This document shows, piece after piece, positions 20,499-29,460 of a stretch of DNA of 64,000 bases. The stretch comes from Methylobacterium sp. C25 (GTDB lineage: Bacteria; Pseudomonadota; Alphaproteobacteria; Rhizobiales; Beijerinckiaceae): positions 111,206 to 175,205 of the forward strand of contig NZ_JAAUVI010000009.1 in NCBI RefSeq assembly GCF_021352225.1, written 5' to 3'. Both the position numbers and the translations under genes were made by a program. The notes below the pieces were generated by a model that was given only the letters and a program-made list of their open reading frames with translations, ran no database searches and was not told the DNA's origin. The first letter of the stretch is position 1, and the number at the start of each line of letters is the position of its first letter.

Positions 20499-22219
20499 GC
20501 GACTCTCGCGGGCTGCTGCCGGGTCAGCGCGCCGAGCTTCGCCAGCACGTCGTCGCGGGGGCCGTGCAGTTGCACGCGGCCGTCGCCGAGGACCAGGATG
20601 CGGTCGACCGCCGTCAGCGCGCTTGGCCGGTGAGCGACGAGGACGACAATCCCGCCACGCGCCCGCACCGCCTGCACGGCCGCGGCCAGCGCCCGGTCTC
20701 CCTCGACGTCGAGGTTGGAGTTGGGCTCGTCGAGCACCACGAGGAACGGATCACCGTAGAGCGCACGCGCCAGGGCGATCCGCTGCCGCTGGCCGCCGGA
20801 CAGGCCGAGCCCACCGCTGCCGACGCGGGCGTCGTAACCGCCGGGCAGGCGCAGCACGATCTCGTGCACGCCGGCCGCCCGCGCAGCGGAGAGCAGCGCT
20901 TCGGGATCGGGCTCCGGGTCGAACCGGGTGATGTTCTGGGCGATGGTGCCGTCGAACATCTCGATGTCCTGCGGCAAGTAGCCGATGGCGCGGCCGAGCG
21001 CATCTGGATCCCATTGGTCGATCGCCGCTCCATCGAGACGGATGACGCCGCGGCTCGCTCGCGCCAAGCCGACGAGGGCACGCGCGAAGGTCGACTTGCC
21101 CGAGGCACTAGGCCCGATCACGCCGAGCGCGCTGCCGGGTGCGAGGGCGAGGCTGACGTCGTGGAGTGCCAGTGTGTCGGTGCCGGGAATGGCGACGGAG
21201 AGCGCCGTCACCCGCAGACTTTCGCGGGGCGCCGGCAAGGGCGTGAGCTCCACCCCCGCCTTGCGCGGCAGGAAGGCGACGAGGCGGGTCCAGGCTTGGC
21301 GCGCCGCCGAGAACGACTTCCAGTTGGCGATGGCGAGGTCGACCGGCGCCAGCGCCCGGGCCGACAGGATGGTGGCGGCGAGCATCACGCCGGCCGTCGC
21401 CTCCTCGCGCACCACGAGATAGGCGCCGAGCCCGAGGATGCCGGATTGCAGCACCGTCCGCATCAGCCGCGCGCTCGCGCCGAAGCCGATGGCGAGGTCG
21501 TTGCCGTAGCCGGCGACGTCGAGGTTCGTTTGCGCGCGCTGCTGCCAGAGATCGGCGATCCGCGAGCGCATGCCCAGCGCCGAGAGCAGCGGCGCGGTGC
21601 GGTGCGCCATGTCGGTGAAGGAGCGCCGCTCGCTTCCCGCCAGCACGGCCTGGCGGGATGGGCCGGCCTGCGCCCAGTCGGTGAGGATCGTCAGCCCGCA
21701 GAGCACGACGGCGCCGCATAGGATGGTCAGGCCGATCCAGGGGTGAAACAGGAAGCAGACGGCGATGTAGAGCGGCACCCAGGGCAGGTCGAAGAAGGCC
21801 GTGAAGGCCATGCTCGACAGGAAGCCACGCACCGTATCGAGGTCGCGCAGGGCCTGGGGGCCGTCGTCGGTGCGGGGCATCTCGCAGCCGCGGACGAGGA
21901 GGTGCCGGAAGATGCGGTCGCCGAGCCGCTCGTCGACGAGGCGTCCGAAGCGCGACAGGATGCGCGCGCGAAACACCTCCAAAGCGCTCTGGACGAGAAA
22001 GAGAACCAGCGCGATGCCGGCGAGCCCGACGAGGGTCGCGAGGCTGCGGCTCGGCAGCACCCTGTCATAGACCTGGAGCATGAAGACCGGGGCAGTCAGC
22101 ATCAGCAGGTTGATGAGACCACTGATGCCGATGACCGTCAGCAAGGCGCCGCGGCCGGCTCGTGCAGCGCTCCAGAACTCACGGGATTTGGCAACGCGCA
22201 GCACACGGTCTTCGCTCAC
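20495..22219 (-). CDS. Type I secretion permease/ATPase (PrtD/HlyB family)
   Basis: The 574-residue ABC exporter has six membrane helices in the N-terminal half and a nucleotide-binding domain in the C-terminal half. Walker A is GPSASGKST, the signature LSGGQRQR, Walker B FLVVLDEPNSNLD, and the switch histidine is in LVAHRPSAL. Length matches PrtD-type exporters without an N-terminal peptidase-like domain. It recognises an uncleaved C-terminal signal in the cargo and powers one-step export. It sits between the candidate cargo gene and the adaptor. A strong terminator hairpin separates it from the cargo gene, so cargo can be made in excess. Confidence 0.94.
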   Translation of the reverse strand: MSEDRVLRVAKSREFWSAARAGRGALLTVIGISGLINLLMLTAPVFMLQVYDRVLPSRSLATLVGLAGIALVLFLVQSALEVFRARILSRFGRLVDERLGDRIFRHLLVRGCEMPRTDDGPQALRDLDTVRGFLSSMAFTAFFDLPWVPLYIAVCFLFHPWIGLTILCGAVVLCGLTILTDWAQAGPSRQAVLAGSERRSFTDMAHRTAPLLSALGMRSRIADLWQQRAQTNLDVAGYGNDLAIGFGASARLMRTVLQSGILGLGAYLVVREEATAGVMLAATILSARALAPVDLAIANWKSFSAARQAWTRLVAFLPRKAGVELTPLPAPRESLRVTALSVAIPGTDTLALHDVSLALAPGSALGVIGPSASGKSTFARALVGLARASRGVIRLDGAAIDQWDPDALGRAIGYLPQDIEMFDGTIAQNITRFDPEPDPEALLSAARAAGVHEIVLRLPGGYDARVGSGGLGLSGGQRQRIALARALYGDPFLVVLDEPNSNLDVEGDRALAAAVQAVRARGGIVVLVAHRPSALTAVDRILVLGDGRVQLHGPRDDVLAKLGALTRQQPARVA

Positions 22220-22276
22220 GTCATGGGTCCAGATTGAGGGGATGCGCGCGGCGCGTCAGGCAGAGACGTTGGGAGA

Positions 22277-22303
22277 GCCCCCGCCGCCATGAGCGGCGGG
22301 GGC
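22277..22303 (-). terminator. Terminator after the repeat-protein gene
   Basis: On the minus strand an 11-base perfect stem (GCCCCCGCCGC with GCGGCGGGGGC) closes a 5-base loop, nine bases after the stop of the repeat-protein gene, and is followed by TCTC. It should end or attenuate most transcripts before the exporter genes. Confidence 0.8.
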
Positions 22304-22311
22304 TTGCTCGC

Positions 22312-24357
22312 TCAGAGGCCGAGCAGGTGCAGGCCGCCAGTTGACGAGTGCGGCGTCGGATCGGTGTGGTGGAGATCCGTATGGCCGCCGAGGTCGATCG
22401 CGGCGAGGCCGAGATCGAGCCCCGTATGCTGCGACGTGTCTGGGCTTGTCGGCCCCGAAGTGTCGTGGACGAGGTCGAGCGCGTGACCGACCAGCGAATC
22501 CGCTCCGCCACTGCCCAAGGCAGGCAGCGTCAGGCTGTCACCGTCGAGCAGGCTCGCATTCACGAGGCTCGGCTGATCCGCTCCAACGCCGATGGCACCG
22601 ACCTGGATCGCATGGCTGGTGTCGGATTGCGGCGTCAGCACGCTGACATTCGCGATCGGCGTCGATGTGGTGGGGCCGGCGGAAATGTCGATCAGCGGAT
22701 GCGTGCCGTCGGCGCCGCTCCCGATACCGCCCAGAATGGACGTCACCGGAGAGAGGAGACCACCACCGGACGAACCATCCCCGCCACCCGTCACGCCAAC
22801 AAGCAGAGAGGTGAGGGGGGAAAAAAGACCGCCGCCGGAAGAGCCGTCACCACCGCTCGCGACACCGTCGAGGATCGAAGTCTCGGGCGTGAGGAGACCG
22901 CCCGGCAAGCCATGGTCTCCACCGGTCACTCCGTCGAGGATCGAGGTGACCGGGGAGAGCAGGCCACCGACGGGAGATCCCTGGTCGCCACCGGTGAGGC
23001 CGCCGAGGATGGACGTGACGGGTGACAGGAGGCCGCCAGCCGAGCCGTCGCCGCCGCCCGTCAGACCGCCGAGCACCCCGGGCAGGCTGCCGACGACATC
23101 GCCGGCAGCGCCCACGACGTTACCCAGGTCTCCGACAACATGATCGAGGCTGCCCGCAAGGTCGCCACTCAGAATGCTGCCCGGCAGGTCAACGACGTCG
23201 GTGAGCAGGTTGTTGCCCTCGCCGAGGGTGCCAAGACCGACCGTATTGCCGAGATTGATCACGTCGTGAATCGTATCGTTCAGAAGCGGCATGTCGTGGC
23301 CGACATTCTCGAAATTGGCATGAATGGTGTCGATCACCCCATTGGCGATGCCGGCGACCGGTTGGAGCGCGCCACCGGTGCCAAGAAGATCTCCGGTGAG
23401 GCCGCCATCGTCGCCAGTCACGCCGCCGAGGATCGAGGTGACGGGGCTGAGGAGGCCACCATCACCTGTCAGGCCGCCGACCAGCGATGTCAGAGGCGTG
23501 AGAATGCCACCCGCGCCAGTGAGGTCACCGACGAGGCTCGTCGGAACGTGCAGCACGTCCTGCAGCAGCCCCGTCGCCGACCCCACGACGTTGCCGAGAT
23601 CCGCCACGACCGGCGAGAGCGCATCGATGCCTTGGCCGCCCAACAGCCCCCCCGGCAGCCCCACGACATCGGTCAGCAGGTTCCCGGGGATTCCGAGTTG
23701 GCCGCCGAGCCCGAGGCTATCGGTGAACCCTGTTACACCGTGCAGCGCATCGCCGAGCGGCGCTACACTTTGTCCAAGCCCATCCAGCGCCTGCTGCAGG
23801 CCGGATGCCGTGCCGTTCACGACCGCCGAGACGGGAGCGAGCAGGCCGTCAGAAGCGAGCGGGTTGCTCCCGGCGACGGCCCCGGTGATCGATCCAGCGA
23901 GACCATCGGCGGCACCGAGCACGCTCCCGATATCCGTGAGCGCCGGAGCGACGGAGGCCAGGCCGCCGCCGTCGAGGATCGATTGGGGCAGGTGGACGAC
24001 GTCGGTGAGAAGATGATCCGGCTCGCCGATCTTACCGAGGCCGATGGTCTCGCCGAGGTTGGTCAGTGCGTGGATCGGACCGTTCAGTGGTGTGACCTGG
24101 TGGCCTGTATCTTCCAGCGAAGCATGCAGATCGAGAACAGCATCATTGGCGTTGGCGATCACCGGACCTAGCAGACCCAATGTCCCGGAATCGGTCGAGG
24201 TCAGGTCGAGGCCGCTTTCGACCGTCGAGAGGATGGGCCCGAGCACCCCGAGTTCACTGCTCGAGAGCGCCGTCGAAGACATCAGGGCGTCGGGCGCCGT
24301 CAGCCACTCGAAAGAACGTCCCGGTTGGCCGAGCACAGAAAATAGGGATGTCGACAT
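22312..24357 (-). CDS. Large modular repeat protein, probable type I secretion cargo
   Basis: The 681-residue protein is Gly/Leu/Asp/Val-rich and has no cysteine and no N-terminal signal peptide. A longer frame exists to 24393, but GGAGG sits just before the ATG at 24357. Residues about 61-153, 171-263 and 324-418 are three diverged copies of one module. Each shares an LxGPIH-like block, a GLGxLG block, LLTDVVxLPxxIL and a VVxDLGNVVGAA ending. Residues about 284-316 and 441-545 carry short repeats of the form GLLSPVTSILGGVTGGD. The RTX nonapeptide is absent. Placement beside the exporter genes suggests an exported surface or biofilm adhesin; this is inference. Confidence 0.85.
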   Translation of the reverse strand: MSTSLFSVLGQPGRSFEWLTAPDALMSSTALSSSELGVLGPILSTVESGLDLTSTDSGTLGLLGPVIANANDAVLDLHASLEDTGHQVTPLNGPIHALTNLGETIGLGKIGEPDHLLTDVVHLPQSILDGGGLASVAPALTDIGSVLGAADGLAGSITGAVAGSNPLASDGLLAPVSAVVNGTASGLQQALDGLGQSVAPLGDALHGVTGFTDSLGLGGQLGIPGNLLTDVVGLPGGLLGGQGIDALSPVVADLGNVVGSATGLLQDVLHVPTSLVGDLTGAGGILTPLTSLVGGLTGDGGLLSPVTSILGGVTGDDGGLTGDLLGTGGALQPVAGIANGVIDTIHANFENVGHDMPLLNDTIHDVINLGNTVGLGTLGEGNNLLTDVVDLPGSILSGDLAGSLDHVVGDLGNVVGAAGDVVGSLPGVLGGLTGGGDGSAGGLLSPVTSILGGLTGGDQGSPVGGLLSPVTSILDGVTGGDHGLPGGLLTPETSILDGVASGGDGSSGGGLFSPLTSLLVGVTGGGDGSSGGGLLSPVTSILGGIGSGADGTHPLIDISAGPTTSTPIANVSVLTPQSDTSHAIQVGAIGVGADQPSLVNASLLDGDSLTLPALGSGGADSLVGHALDLVHDTSGPTSPDTSQHTGLDLGLAAIDLGGHTDLHHTDPTPHSSTGGLHLLGL
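22725..23037. repeat. Tandem repeats inside the secreted repeat-protein gene
   Basis: Five diverged units of about 60-70 bases encode GLLSPVTSIL followed by a Gly/Asp/Ser linker. The units differ in linker length and in single residues (LLTPETSIL, LFSPLTSLL). Related single units occur near 23400-23510. Such tracts can expand or contract by slippage or recombination. Confidence 0.75.
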
Positions 24358-24610
24358 GAGGATCCTCCAAAGATGAAGGATCAACTCGACCAAGCGCCCA
24401 AGGTTCTAACCAATATTAACAGCGTTAAAATCTGATTGATCCTAAATATAAACTTCAGACATACGCATCTTTTGCAAATATGTTTTCCAGTGCAAGCTGA
24501 TTACTGCGAAAGGCAAGCCGCATCTTATTTTTTGTCTGGGCGAGTTTGGCCTGAGCGTCGCATACAGCCCTTGACACCGATGACGCCAGACTGTCTCCCG
24601 TCTGCCTCGC

Positions 24611-25147
24611 CTAAGGTCGCTTGTGGATCGGATCGACCCAGTGGACGGTCTCGGGCCGCTCGATCGGCTCGACGTCGGGCAAGTTGACCACGACCGCCTC
24701 GTTGTCCGAGCGCACCAGCACGCAATGGAGTGGCTCGTCGGTCGAGGCGTTAATCTCCTGGTGAGGCACGTAGGGCGGCACGAAGATGAAATCGCCGGGT
24801 CCGGCCTCGGCGACATATTCGAGCCTGTCGCCCCAGCGCATGCGGGCCTTGCCTGAGACGATGTAGATCACGCTTTCCAGCGCGCCGTGATGATGGACGC
24901 CGGTCTTGGCGTCAGGCTCGATCGCCACCGTACCGGCCCAGATCTTCTGGGCACCCACACGGGCGGCGTTGATCGCGGCCTGGCGGTACATGCCGGGGGT
25001 CTGCGCCGTGTTGGGATCGAGCCCGTCACCCGGTATCACCCGCACGCCATCGTGCTTCCAGCGCTCGCGCGCTTCGGCCGAAGCGTCGGCCTCGTCCGGG
25101 TGAGGGTGCTCGTTATCGTGGGGATGGCCGTCGCCGATGTCGTGCAT
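24611..25147 (-). CDS. Cupin-domain protein
   Basis: The 178-residue protein has a His/Asp-rich N-terminal tail (HDIGDGHPHDNEHPHPDEAD) and then a single cupin barrel. Cupin motif 1 is seen as TGVHHHGALESVIYIVSGKARMRWG with the metal-binding HxHx...E pattern, and motif 2 as PGDFIFVPPYVPHQEINAS with the last histidine. The set His, His, Glu, His would bind Fe, Mn or Zn. Members act as dioxygenases, isomerases or sugar-binding proteins, so no reaction can be named. It lies upstream of the T1SS cargo gene on the same strand but with a 250-base gap; a functional link is not implied. Confidence 0.85.
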   Translation of the reverse strand: MHDIGDGHPHDNEHPHPDEADASAEARERWKHDGVRVIPGDGLDPNTAQTPGMYRQAAINAARVGAQKIWAGTVAIEPDAKTGVHHHGALESVIYIVSGKARMRWGDRLEYVAEAGPGDFIFVPPYVPHQEINASTDEPLHCVLVRSDNEAVVVNLPDVEPIERPETVHWVDPIHKRP

Positions 25148-25272
25148 TCCGTCCTCATCCTAGCCGCATCGGATGCGTCGATTGCTGCGGCAGCGGTCGC
25201 GTCGAACTCGGGCTGACGAACTCTCGGTAAGCTACGACACTGCGGCGGGGCGGGCCAAGGGTGGCCTGGACT

Positions 25273-25746
25273 TCACGCCTCCCGCGACTGTCCCTTCTTC
25301 CTCAACGCCCTGACGAATCCAGTATCGTGTTCCGAAAATCCCGTCGCCTTGCAAAACCCCGCGAGTTCCTGCTGCTCCGCGGTGACGGATAGCCCCAAGG
25401 TGCCGCATCCGGAGACGCGGGCCGCCTGGGCGACCGCCTTGAGCAGCAGCCGGCCGATGCCGCGTCGGCGCTCGTCGGGTCCGACGAGCAGTGTCGTGAT
25501 TTGCGCGGTCGCGAGGTCGGCATCGAGCGTCCGGTAGCGGTGGAACACGACGAGTCCGCTCGGCGGTCCCCATTCCAACGCGATCAACGCGGCGCCGCGG
25601 TCGCCCCTCAGGGCTGCGAGCCGCTCGGCGAGGACAGGAGGCAGGACGCGCCATCCCGCTGCCTGCAGCAGTTCGGCGAGACCGGGGGCATCGGCCTCGT
25701 TCGCCGCGCGGATCTCCAGTCCATGGCGGCTGCTCACAGACGGCAC
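25273..25746 (-). CDS. GNAT-family N-acetyltransferase
   Basis: The 157-residue protein has the GNAT core: TAQITTLLVGPDERRRGIGRLLLKAVAQAA contains the acetyl-CoA pyrophosphate loop (R/Q-x-x-G-x-G/A as RRRGIG). The ending AGFCKATGFSEHDTGFVRALRKKG is the usual last motif. It would move an acetyl group from acetyl-CoA to an amine of unknown substrate. The start is a GTG at 25746; a second GTG three codons later is equally possible. The miniprotein gene at 25807 lies just upstream on the same strand and could be cotranscribed. Confidence 0.87.
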   Translation of the reverse strand: MPSVSSRHGLEIRAANEADAPGLAELLQAAGWRVLPPVLAERLAALRGDRGAALIALEWGPPSGLVVFHRYRTLDADLATAQITTLLVGPDERRRGIGRLLLKAVAQAARVSGCGTLGLSVTAEQQELAGFCKATGFSEHDTGFVRALRKKGQSREA

Positions 25747-25806
25747 CCCCGATTCCGGATCGACCTCGAGCCACCTCGCGGATAGGGCGAAAAAACCTCT
25801 GCAGCC

Positions 25807-25881
25807 TTACGCCTGCTTCGGCTTCGGCGGAGGCGTGGGAAGCTCGACGAGTTCGCCCGTGAGCGGATTCAGGATCACCAT
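25807..25881 (-). CDS. 24-residue miniprotein MVILNPLTGELVELPTPPP...
   Basis: A very short frame with a strong ribosome-binding site (AGGAAGG, five bases before the ATG) encodes MVILNPLTGELVELPTPPPK followed by PKQA. The same peptide pattern recurs at 62842-62905 as a frame-broken copy (MLILNPL, then GETVEFKVPRPPT in the shifted frame). That two unlinked places share start region and peptide argues that this is a real small gene. It lies 60 bases upstream of the GNAT gene. Function is unknown; the Pro-rich tail suggests a binding peptide. Confidence 0.6.
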   Translation of the reverse strand: MVILNPLTGELVELPTPPPKPKQA

Positions 25882-25996
25882 GTCCGCCTTCCTGAGTGGT
25901 TTCGTTGCGGCATGGCACGCCCCAATCGGGGCAAAAGCTTGTCCTTGCGAGTTGTCCACAGCACCGCCTGCACGTCGTACGGGCGTCTAAGGTGCA

Positions 25997-27259
25997 TCAG
26001 CCGTGGCGCATCGCGCGGCCGAGGATCAGCGTCAGGAGGCCGGCTGCGATCATCAGGCCCGCGATGGCGGCGAGCGCGAGGTCGAATCGGTCGGTAGCGT
26101 CCTTGATCCAGCCGACGAGGTACGGCCCGATGAATCCGCCGAGGCCGCCGACCGCGTTGATCAGTGCGATGCCTCCGGCTGCGGCGCTGCCCGAGAGCAG
26201 CGCGGTAGGCAGCGTCCAGAACGTCGGCAACGCACAGAAGACGCCGAGGGTCGCGAGGCTCAGGAGTGCCATGGCCGGGACCTGCGAACCGGTCTGGCCG
26301 GAGACGGCGAGCGCAAGGCCACCCGCGAAGGCCGGCAAGGCGACGTGCCAAATGCGCTCGCCCTGCCTGTCCGACATCCGCGTCCAGGCCACCATGCCCG
26401 CGGCAGCGACGAGATAGGGGACCGCGGTGACGAATCCGGTCTCGAGCGTCGAAAGTCCGAACCCCTTCACGATCTGCGGCAGCCACAGGCCGACACCGTA
26501 GAGGCCGGCGCTGAGGCCGAGATAGACAAGGGCGAGAGCAAGCACTTGCGGATGGACCAGCGCCTGCCTCAGACCGAGGGCCGGGCGCCGCGTGGCCTGC
26601 CGGTCACGCTCGATTTCGCGCGCGAGTTCATCACGCTCCTCGGGCGTCAGCCAAGAGGCAGCTGCGGGCCGATCGGTGAGAACGAAGGGCACGGCGAAAC
26701 CAAGAAGCAGGCTCGGTGCCGCCTCCAGCAGGTAGAGCCATTGCCAGCCGGCGAGCCCGTGGGCGCCATCCGCCGCTGCCATGATCCAGGCCGAGAGCGG
26801 CGAGCCTATCGCCGCGGAGATCGGCACGGCCATCATGAAGGTGCCGACGATGCCGGCGCGCCGCTCCGACGGGTACCAGTAGGTCAGGTAGAGAATAATG
26901 CCAGGGAAGAACCCGGCCTCGGCGAGCCCCAGTAGAAAGCGCACCAGGACGAAGGATCGTTCGCCGATGACGAACGCGGTCGCGGCGGAGATCAGCGCCC
27001 ACGAGATCATGATCCGCGCGATCCAGGCACGTGCACCGACGCGTTCCAGGATCACGTTGCTCGGCACCTCGAACAGGAAATAGCCGAAGAAGAAGATGCC
27101 GGCCCCGAAGCCGTAGGCCTCGGCCGACAGGCCGAGATCGCGGTTCATGGTCAGCGCCGCGAAGCCGACATTCACCCGGTCGAGATACGCAACGAAGTAG
27201 CAGAGCATCAGGAACGGCAGCAGCCGCCAGGACACCTTGCGCATCAGGGCATCGGTCAT
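25997..27259 (-). CDS. MFS transporter, anion:cation symporter type
   Basis: The 420-residue protein has twelve predicted membrane helices. The first reads RLLPFLMLCYFVAYLDRVNVGFA, which is the signature of the anion:cation symporter (phthalate, tartrate, glucarate) group. The loop after helix 3 and the central cytoplasmic loop (LTPEERDELAREIERDRQA) fit that group. The frame extends to 27331, but the ATG at 27259 gives the conserved N-terminus MTDALMRKVSWR. It probably imports an organic acid with protons. It is divergent from the gamma-carbonic anhydrase gene. No catabolic gene next to it reveals the substrate. Confidence 0.9.
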   Translation of the reverse strand: MTDALMRKVSWRLLPFLMLCYFVAYLDRVNVGFAALTMNRDLGLSAEAYGFGAGIFFFGYFLFEVPSNVILERVGARAWIARIMISWALISAATAFVIGERSFVLVRFLLGLAEAGFFPGIILYLTYWYPSERRAGIVGTFMMAVPISAAIGSPLSAWIMAAADGAHGLAGWQWLYLLEAAPSLLLGFAVPFVLTDRPAAASWLTPEERDELAREIERDRQATRRPALGLRQALVHPQVLALALVYLGLSAGLYGVGLWLPQIVKGFGLSTLETGFVTAVPYLVAAAGMVAWTRMSDRQGERIWHVALPAFAGGLALAVSGQTGSQVPAMALLSLATLGVFCALPTFWTLPTALLSGSAAAGGIALINAVGGLGGFIGPYLVGWIKDATDRFDLALAAIAGLMIAAGLLTLILGRAMRHG

Positions 27260-27417
27260 AGGGATTTTTCGGTCTTCACGAGGCCTGGATGGGCGGCCTT
27301 CGTAGTGGCAGAGTGTGGCCCGTACTGCCACCGCGCCGGCGCTGCCATGTCGGCGCCTTCGCGCTATTTGTCAGCGTCCCGGCCATGGTGCCGCTCCCTT
27401 CCATGACGAAAGCGCTC

Positions 27418-27945
27418 ATGTCCGTCTATTCGCTCGACGATGTCGTGCCTGTTCTCGACGATCAGACCGTGTGGATCGCGCCGGGCGCGCACGTGATCGG
27501 TCGCGTGCGCATCGGCGCCCACGCCAGCATCTGGTTCGGCGCCGTGGTGCGCGGTGACAACGAGGAGATGCGCATCGGCGCCGGTAGCAACATCCAGGAT
27601 GGCGCCGTCCTGCATTCGGATCCTGGCTTCCCGCTGACGATCGGCGAGGGCGTCACCGTCGGCCATCGCGCGATCGTCCACGGCTGCACGGTCGGAGCCA
27701 ATTCGCTGATCGGCATGGGGGCGACCGTGTTGAACGGAGCGCGGATCGGGCGAAACTGCATCGTCGGCGCCAATGCCCTCGTGAAGGAGGGCGCCGAGTT
27801 TCCGGATGACAGCCTGATCGTCGGCATGCCGGCCAAGGCCGTCCGCACCCTCGATCCAGCCAGCGCCGAAGGGCTACGCAGCCTTGCCGAGCGGTATGTC
27901 GCCAGAGCCGGCCAATACGCTAAAGGCCTCGTCCTTCGCACATAG
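27418..27945 (+). CDS. Gamma-class carbonic anhydrase-like hexapeptide protein
   Basis: The 175-residue protein is a left-handed beta helix with repeated (I/V)G-x4 units (HVIGRVRIGAHASIWFGAVV, IGRNCIVGANALV). The three zinc histidines of gamma-carbonic anhydrases fit HSDPGF, VGHRAIVHG. RGDNEEMRIG with Arg, Asp and Gln-like positions also matches. The start is uncertain: ATG at 27418 or 27403; the longer frame to 27289 is not supported. Proteins of this group trimerise. Some are active anhydrases and others bind acyl-CoA or are structural. The convergent SulP transporter next door supports a role in bicarbonate supply. Confidence 0.88.
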   Translation: MSVYSLDDVVPVLDDQTVWIAPGAHVIGRVRIGAHASIWFGAVVRGDNEEMRIGAGSNIQDGAVLHSDPGFPLTIGEGVTVGHRAIVHGCTVGANSLIGMGATVLNGARIGRNCIVGANALVKEGAEFPDDSLIVGMPAKAVRTLDPASAEGLRSLAERYVARAGQYAKGLVLRT

Positions 27946-27975
27946 CCGCACAACCAGGCGCACCCCAACGCGGGC

Positions 27976-29460
27976 TCAGTGTGCGGCGAGGGCGGCCGCT
28001 CCGGCCTTGTCGTGCGTTGCGTGGCGCTCCACGAGCGTCGCGCTCGCCTCGTTGAGCCCGACGACCTCGACCGTACGGCCGCGGGCGCGGGCCTTCAGCA
28101 CAACGCGATCAAGAGCGGCAACGGCCGAGATGTCCCAGAAATGCGCCTGGTGCACGTCGATGACGATGCGCTCCAGCGGCTCCAGCACGTCGATCGCGTC
28201 GGCGAAGGTCCGCGCCGAGGCGAAGAAGACCTGGCCGGTGACCCGGTAGGTCCGGGTCTCGCCGTCGAGCGACAGATCCGAGTTCACCCGGCTCAGGCGC
28301 GAGACCTTGCCGGCGAAGAAAACGCCCGAGAGCAAGACGCCTACGAGCACGCCGATGGCGAGATCGCGCGTCGCGACCACGACCAACACCGTCACCAGCA
28401 TCACCGCCGAGGAGGGCAGGGGGTTGGTGCGCAGGGCCGCGAGCGACCGCCACGAGAAGGTATTCAGCGAGACCATGATCATGACCGCCGTCAGCGCTGC
28501 CACCGGCACCACGGCGAGAAGATCCTGCAGCGCAACGAGCAGCACCAGCAGGAAGCCACCGGCGACCAGCGTCGAGAGCCGCCCACGGGCGCCGGAGGAG
28601 ACGTTGATGACCGACTGGCCGATCATGGCGCAGCCGCCCATACCGCCGAAGAAGGCCGAGGCGATGTTGGCAACGCCCTGGCCGGCGCATTCGCGGTTCT
28701 TGGAGCTAGACGTGTCGGTCATGTCGTCGACGATCTGCGCGGTGAGCAGGCTCTCCAGCAGGCCGACGGCGGCAAGCGTGGCCGCGTAGGGCAGCAGGAT
28801 GCGCAGGGTCTCGAAGGTCAGGGGAACCTGCGGGATGGCGAAGCTCGGCAAGGCAGAGGGCAGGGCGCCGAGATGCGCGACGGTGCGCACGTCGAGGTGG
28901 AACACGGCGGTGATTACCGTCAGCACCACGATGGCGACGAGCGGGGAGGGCACCGCGCGGGTCAGCCGCGGAAAGCCGTAGATGATGCCGAGGCCGAGCG
29001 CGATCAGGCCGTAGGTCGCCGGCGGCACATGCGTCAGTTCGGGCAACTGCGCCAGGAAGATCAGGATCGCCAGGGCGTTGACGAAGCCGGTCATCACCGA
29101 TTGCGAGACGAAGCGCATCAGCCGCCCGAGCTTCAGGAAGCCTGCGAGGATCTGCAGCAGCCCCATCAGGATCGTGGCGGCGAAGAGGTATTGGACGCCG
29201 TGCTCGCGCACGAGATCGACCATGACGACCGCGGTGGCGGCGGTCGCCGCGGAAATCATCGCCGGACGGCCGCCCGCGAAGGCGATGGTGCAGGCGATCA
29301 CGACGGAGGCGTAGAGCCCGACCTTGGGGTCGACGCCCGCGATCACTGAGAAGCCGATGGCCTCGGGGATCAGCGCCAGCGCGACGACGATGCCGGACAG
29401 AGTATCGCCGCGCAGGTTGGAGACCCATTCGCGCGCGAGTTTAGATGACGATGACAGCAT
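27976..29460 (-). CDS. SulP-family anion transporter with STAS domain
   Basis: The 494-residue protein starts directly in the conserved SulP core (LRGDTLSGIVVALALIPEAIGFSVIAGVDPKVGLYAS). It has about 12-14 helices with AGGRPAMISAATAATAVVM and GMGGCAMIGQSVINVSSGARGRLST. A C-terminal STAS domain follows (PLERIVIDVHQAHFWDISAVAALDRVVLKARARG). SulP members move sulfate, bicarbonate or dicarboxylates. The gamma-carbonic anhydrase-like gene ends 30 bases away on the other strand, which favours bicarbonate. The sulfonate operon lies on the other side, which leaves sulfate possible. Confidence 0.9.
   Translation of the reverse strand: MLSSSSKLAREWVSNLRGDTLSGIVVALALIPEAIGFSVIAGVDPKVGLYASVVIACTIAFAGGRPAMISAATAATAVVMVDLVREHGVQYLFAATILMGLLQILAGFLKLGRLMRFVSQSVMTGFVNALAILIFLAQLPELTHVPPATYGLIALGLGIIYGFPRLTRAVPSPLVAIVVLTVITAVFHLDVRTVAHLGALPSALPSFAIPQVPLTFETLRILLPYAATLAAVGLLESLLTAQIVDDMTDTSSSKNRECAGQGVANIASAFFGGMGGCAMIGQSVINVSSGARGRLSTLVAGGFLLVLLVALQDLLAVVPVAALTAVMIMVSLNTFSWRSLAALRTNPLPSSAVMLVTVLVVVATRDLAIGVLVGVLLSGVFFAGKVSRLSRVNSDLSLDGETRTYRVTGQVFFASARTFADAIDVLEPLERIVIDVHQAHFWDISAVAALDRVVLKARARGRTVEVVGLNEASATLVERHATHDKAGAAALAAH

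Noticed and set aside
22725..23037. Tandem repeats considered as a CRISPR array
   Set aside because: They are in frame within a coding sequence and encode a conserved peptide repeat.
22348..24171. Plus-strand frames (225 and 343 codons) opposite the repeat-protein gene
   Set aside because: They arise from the repetitive GC-rich coding sequence of the minus strand and lack start signals.
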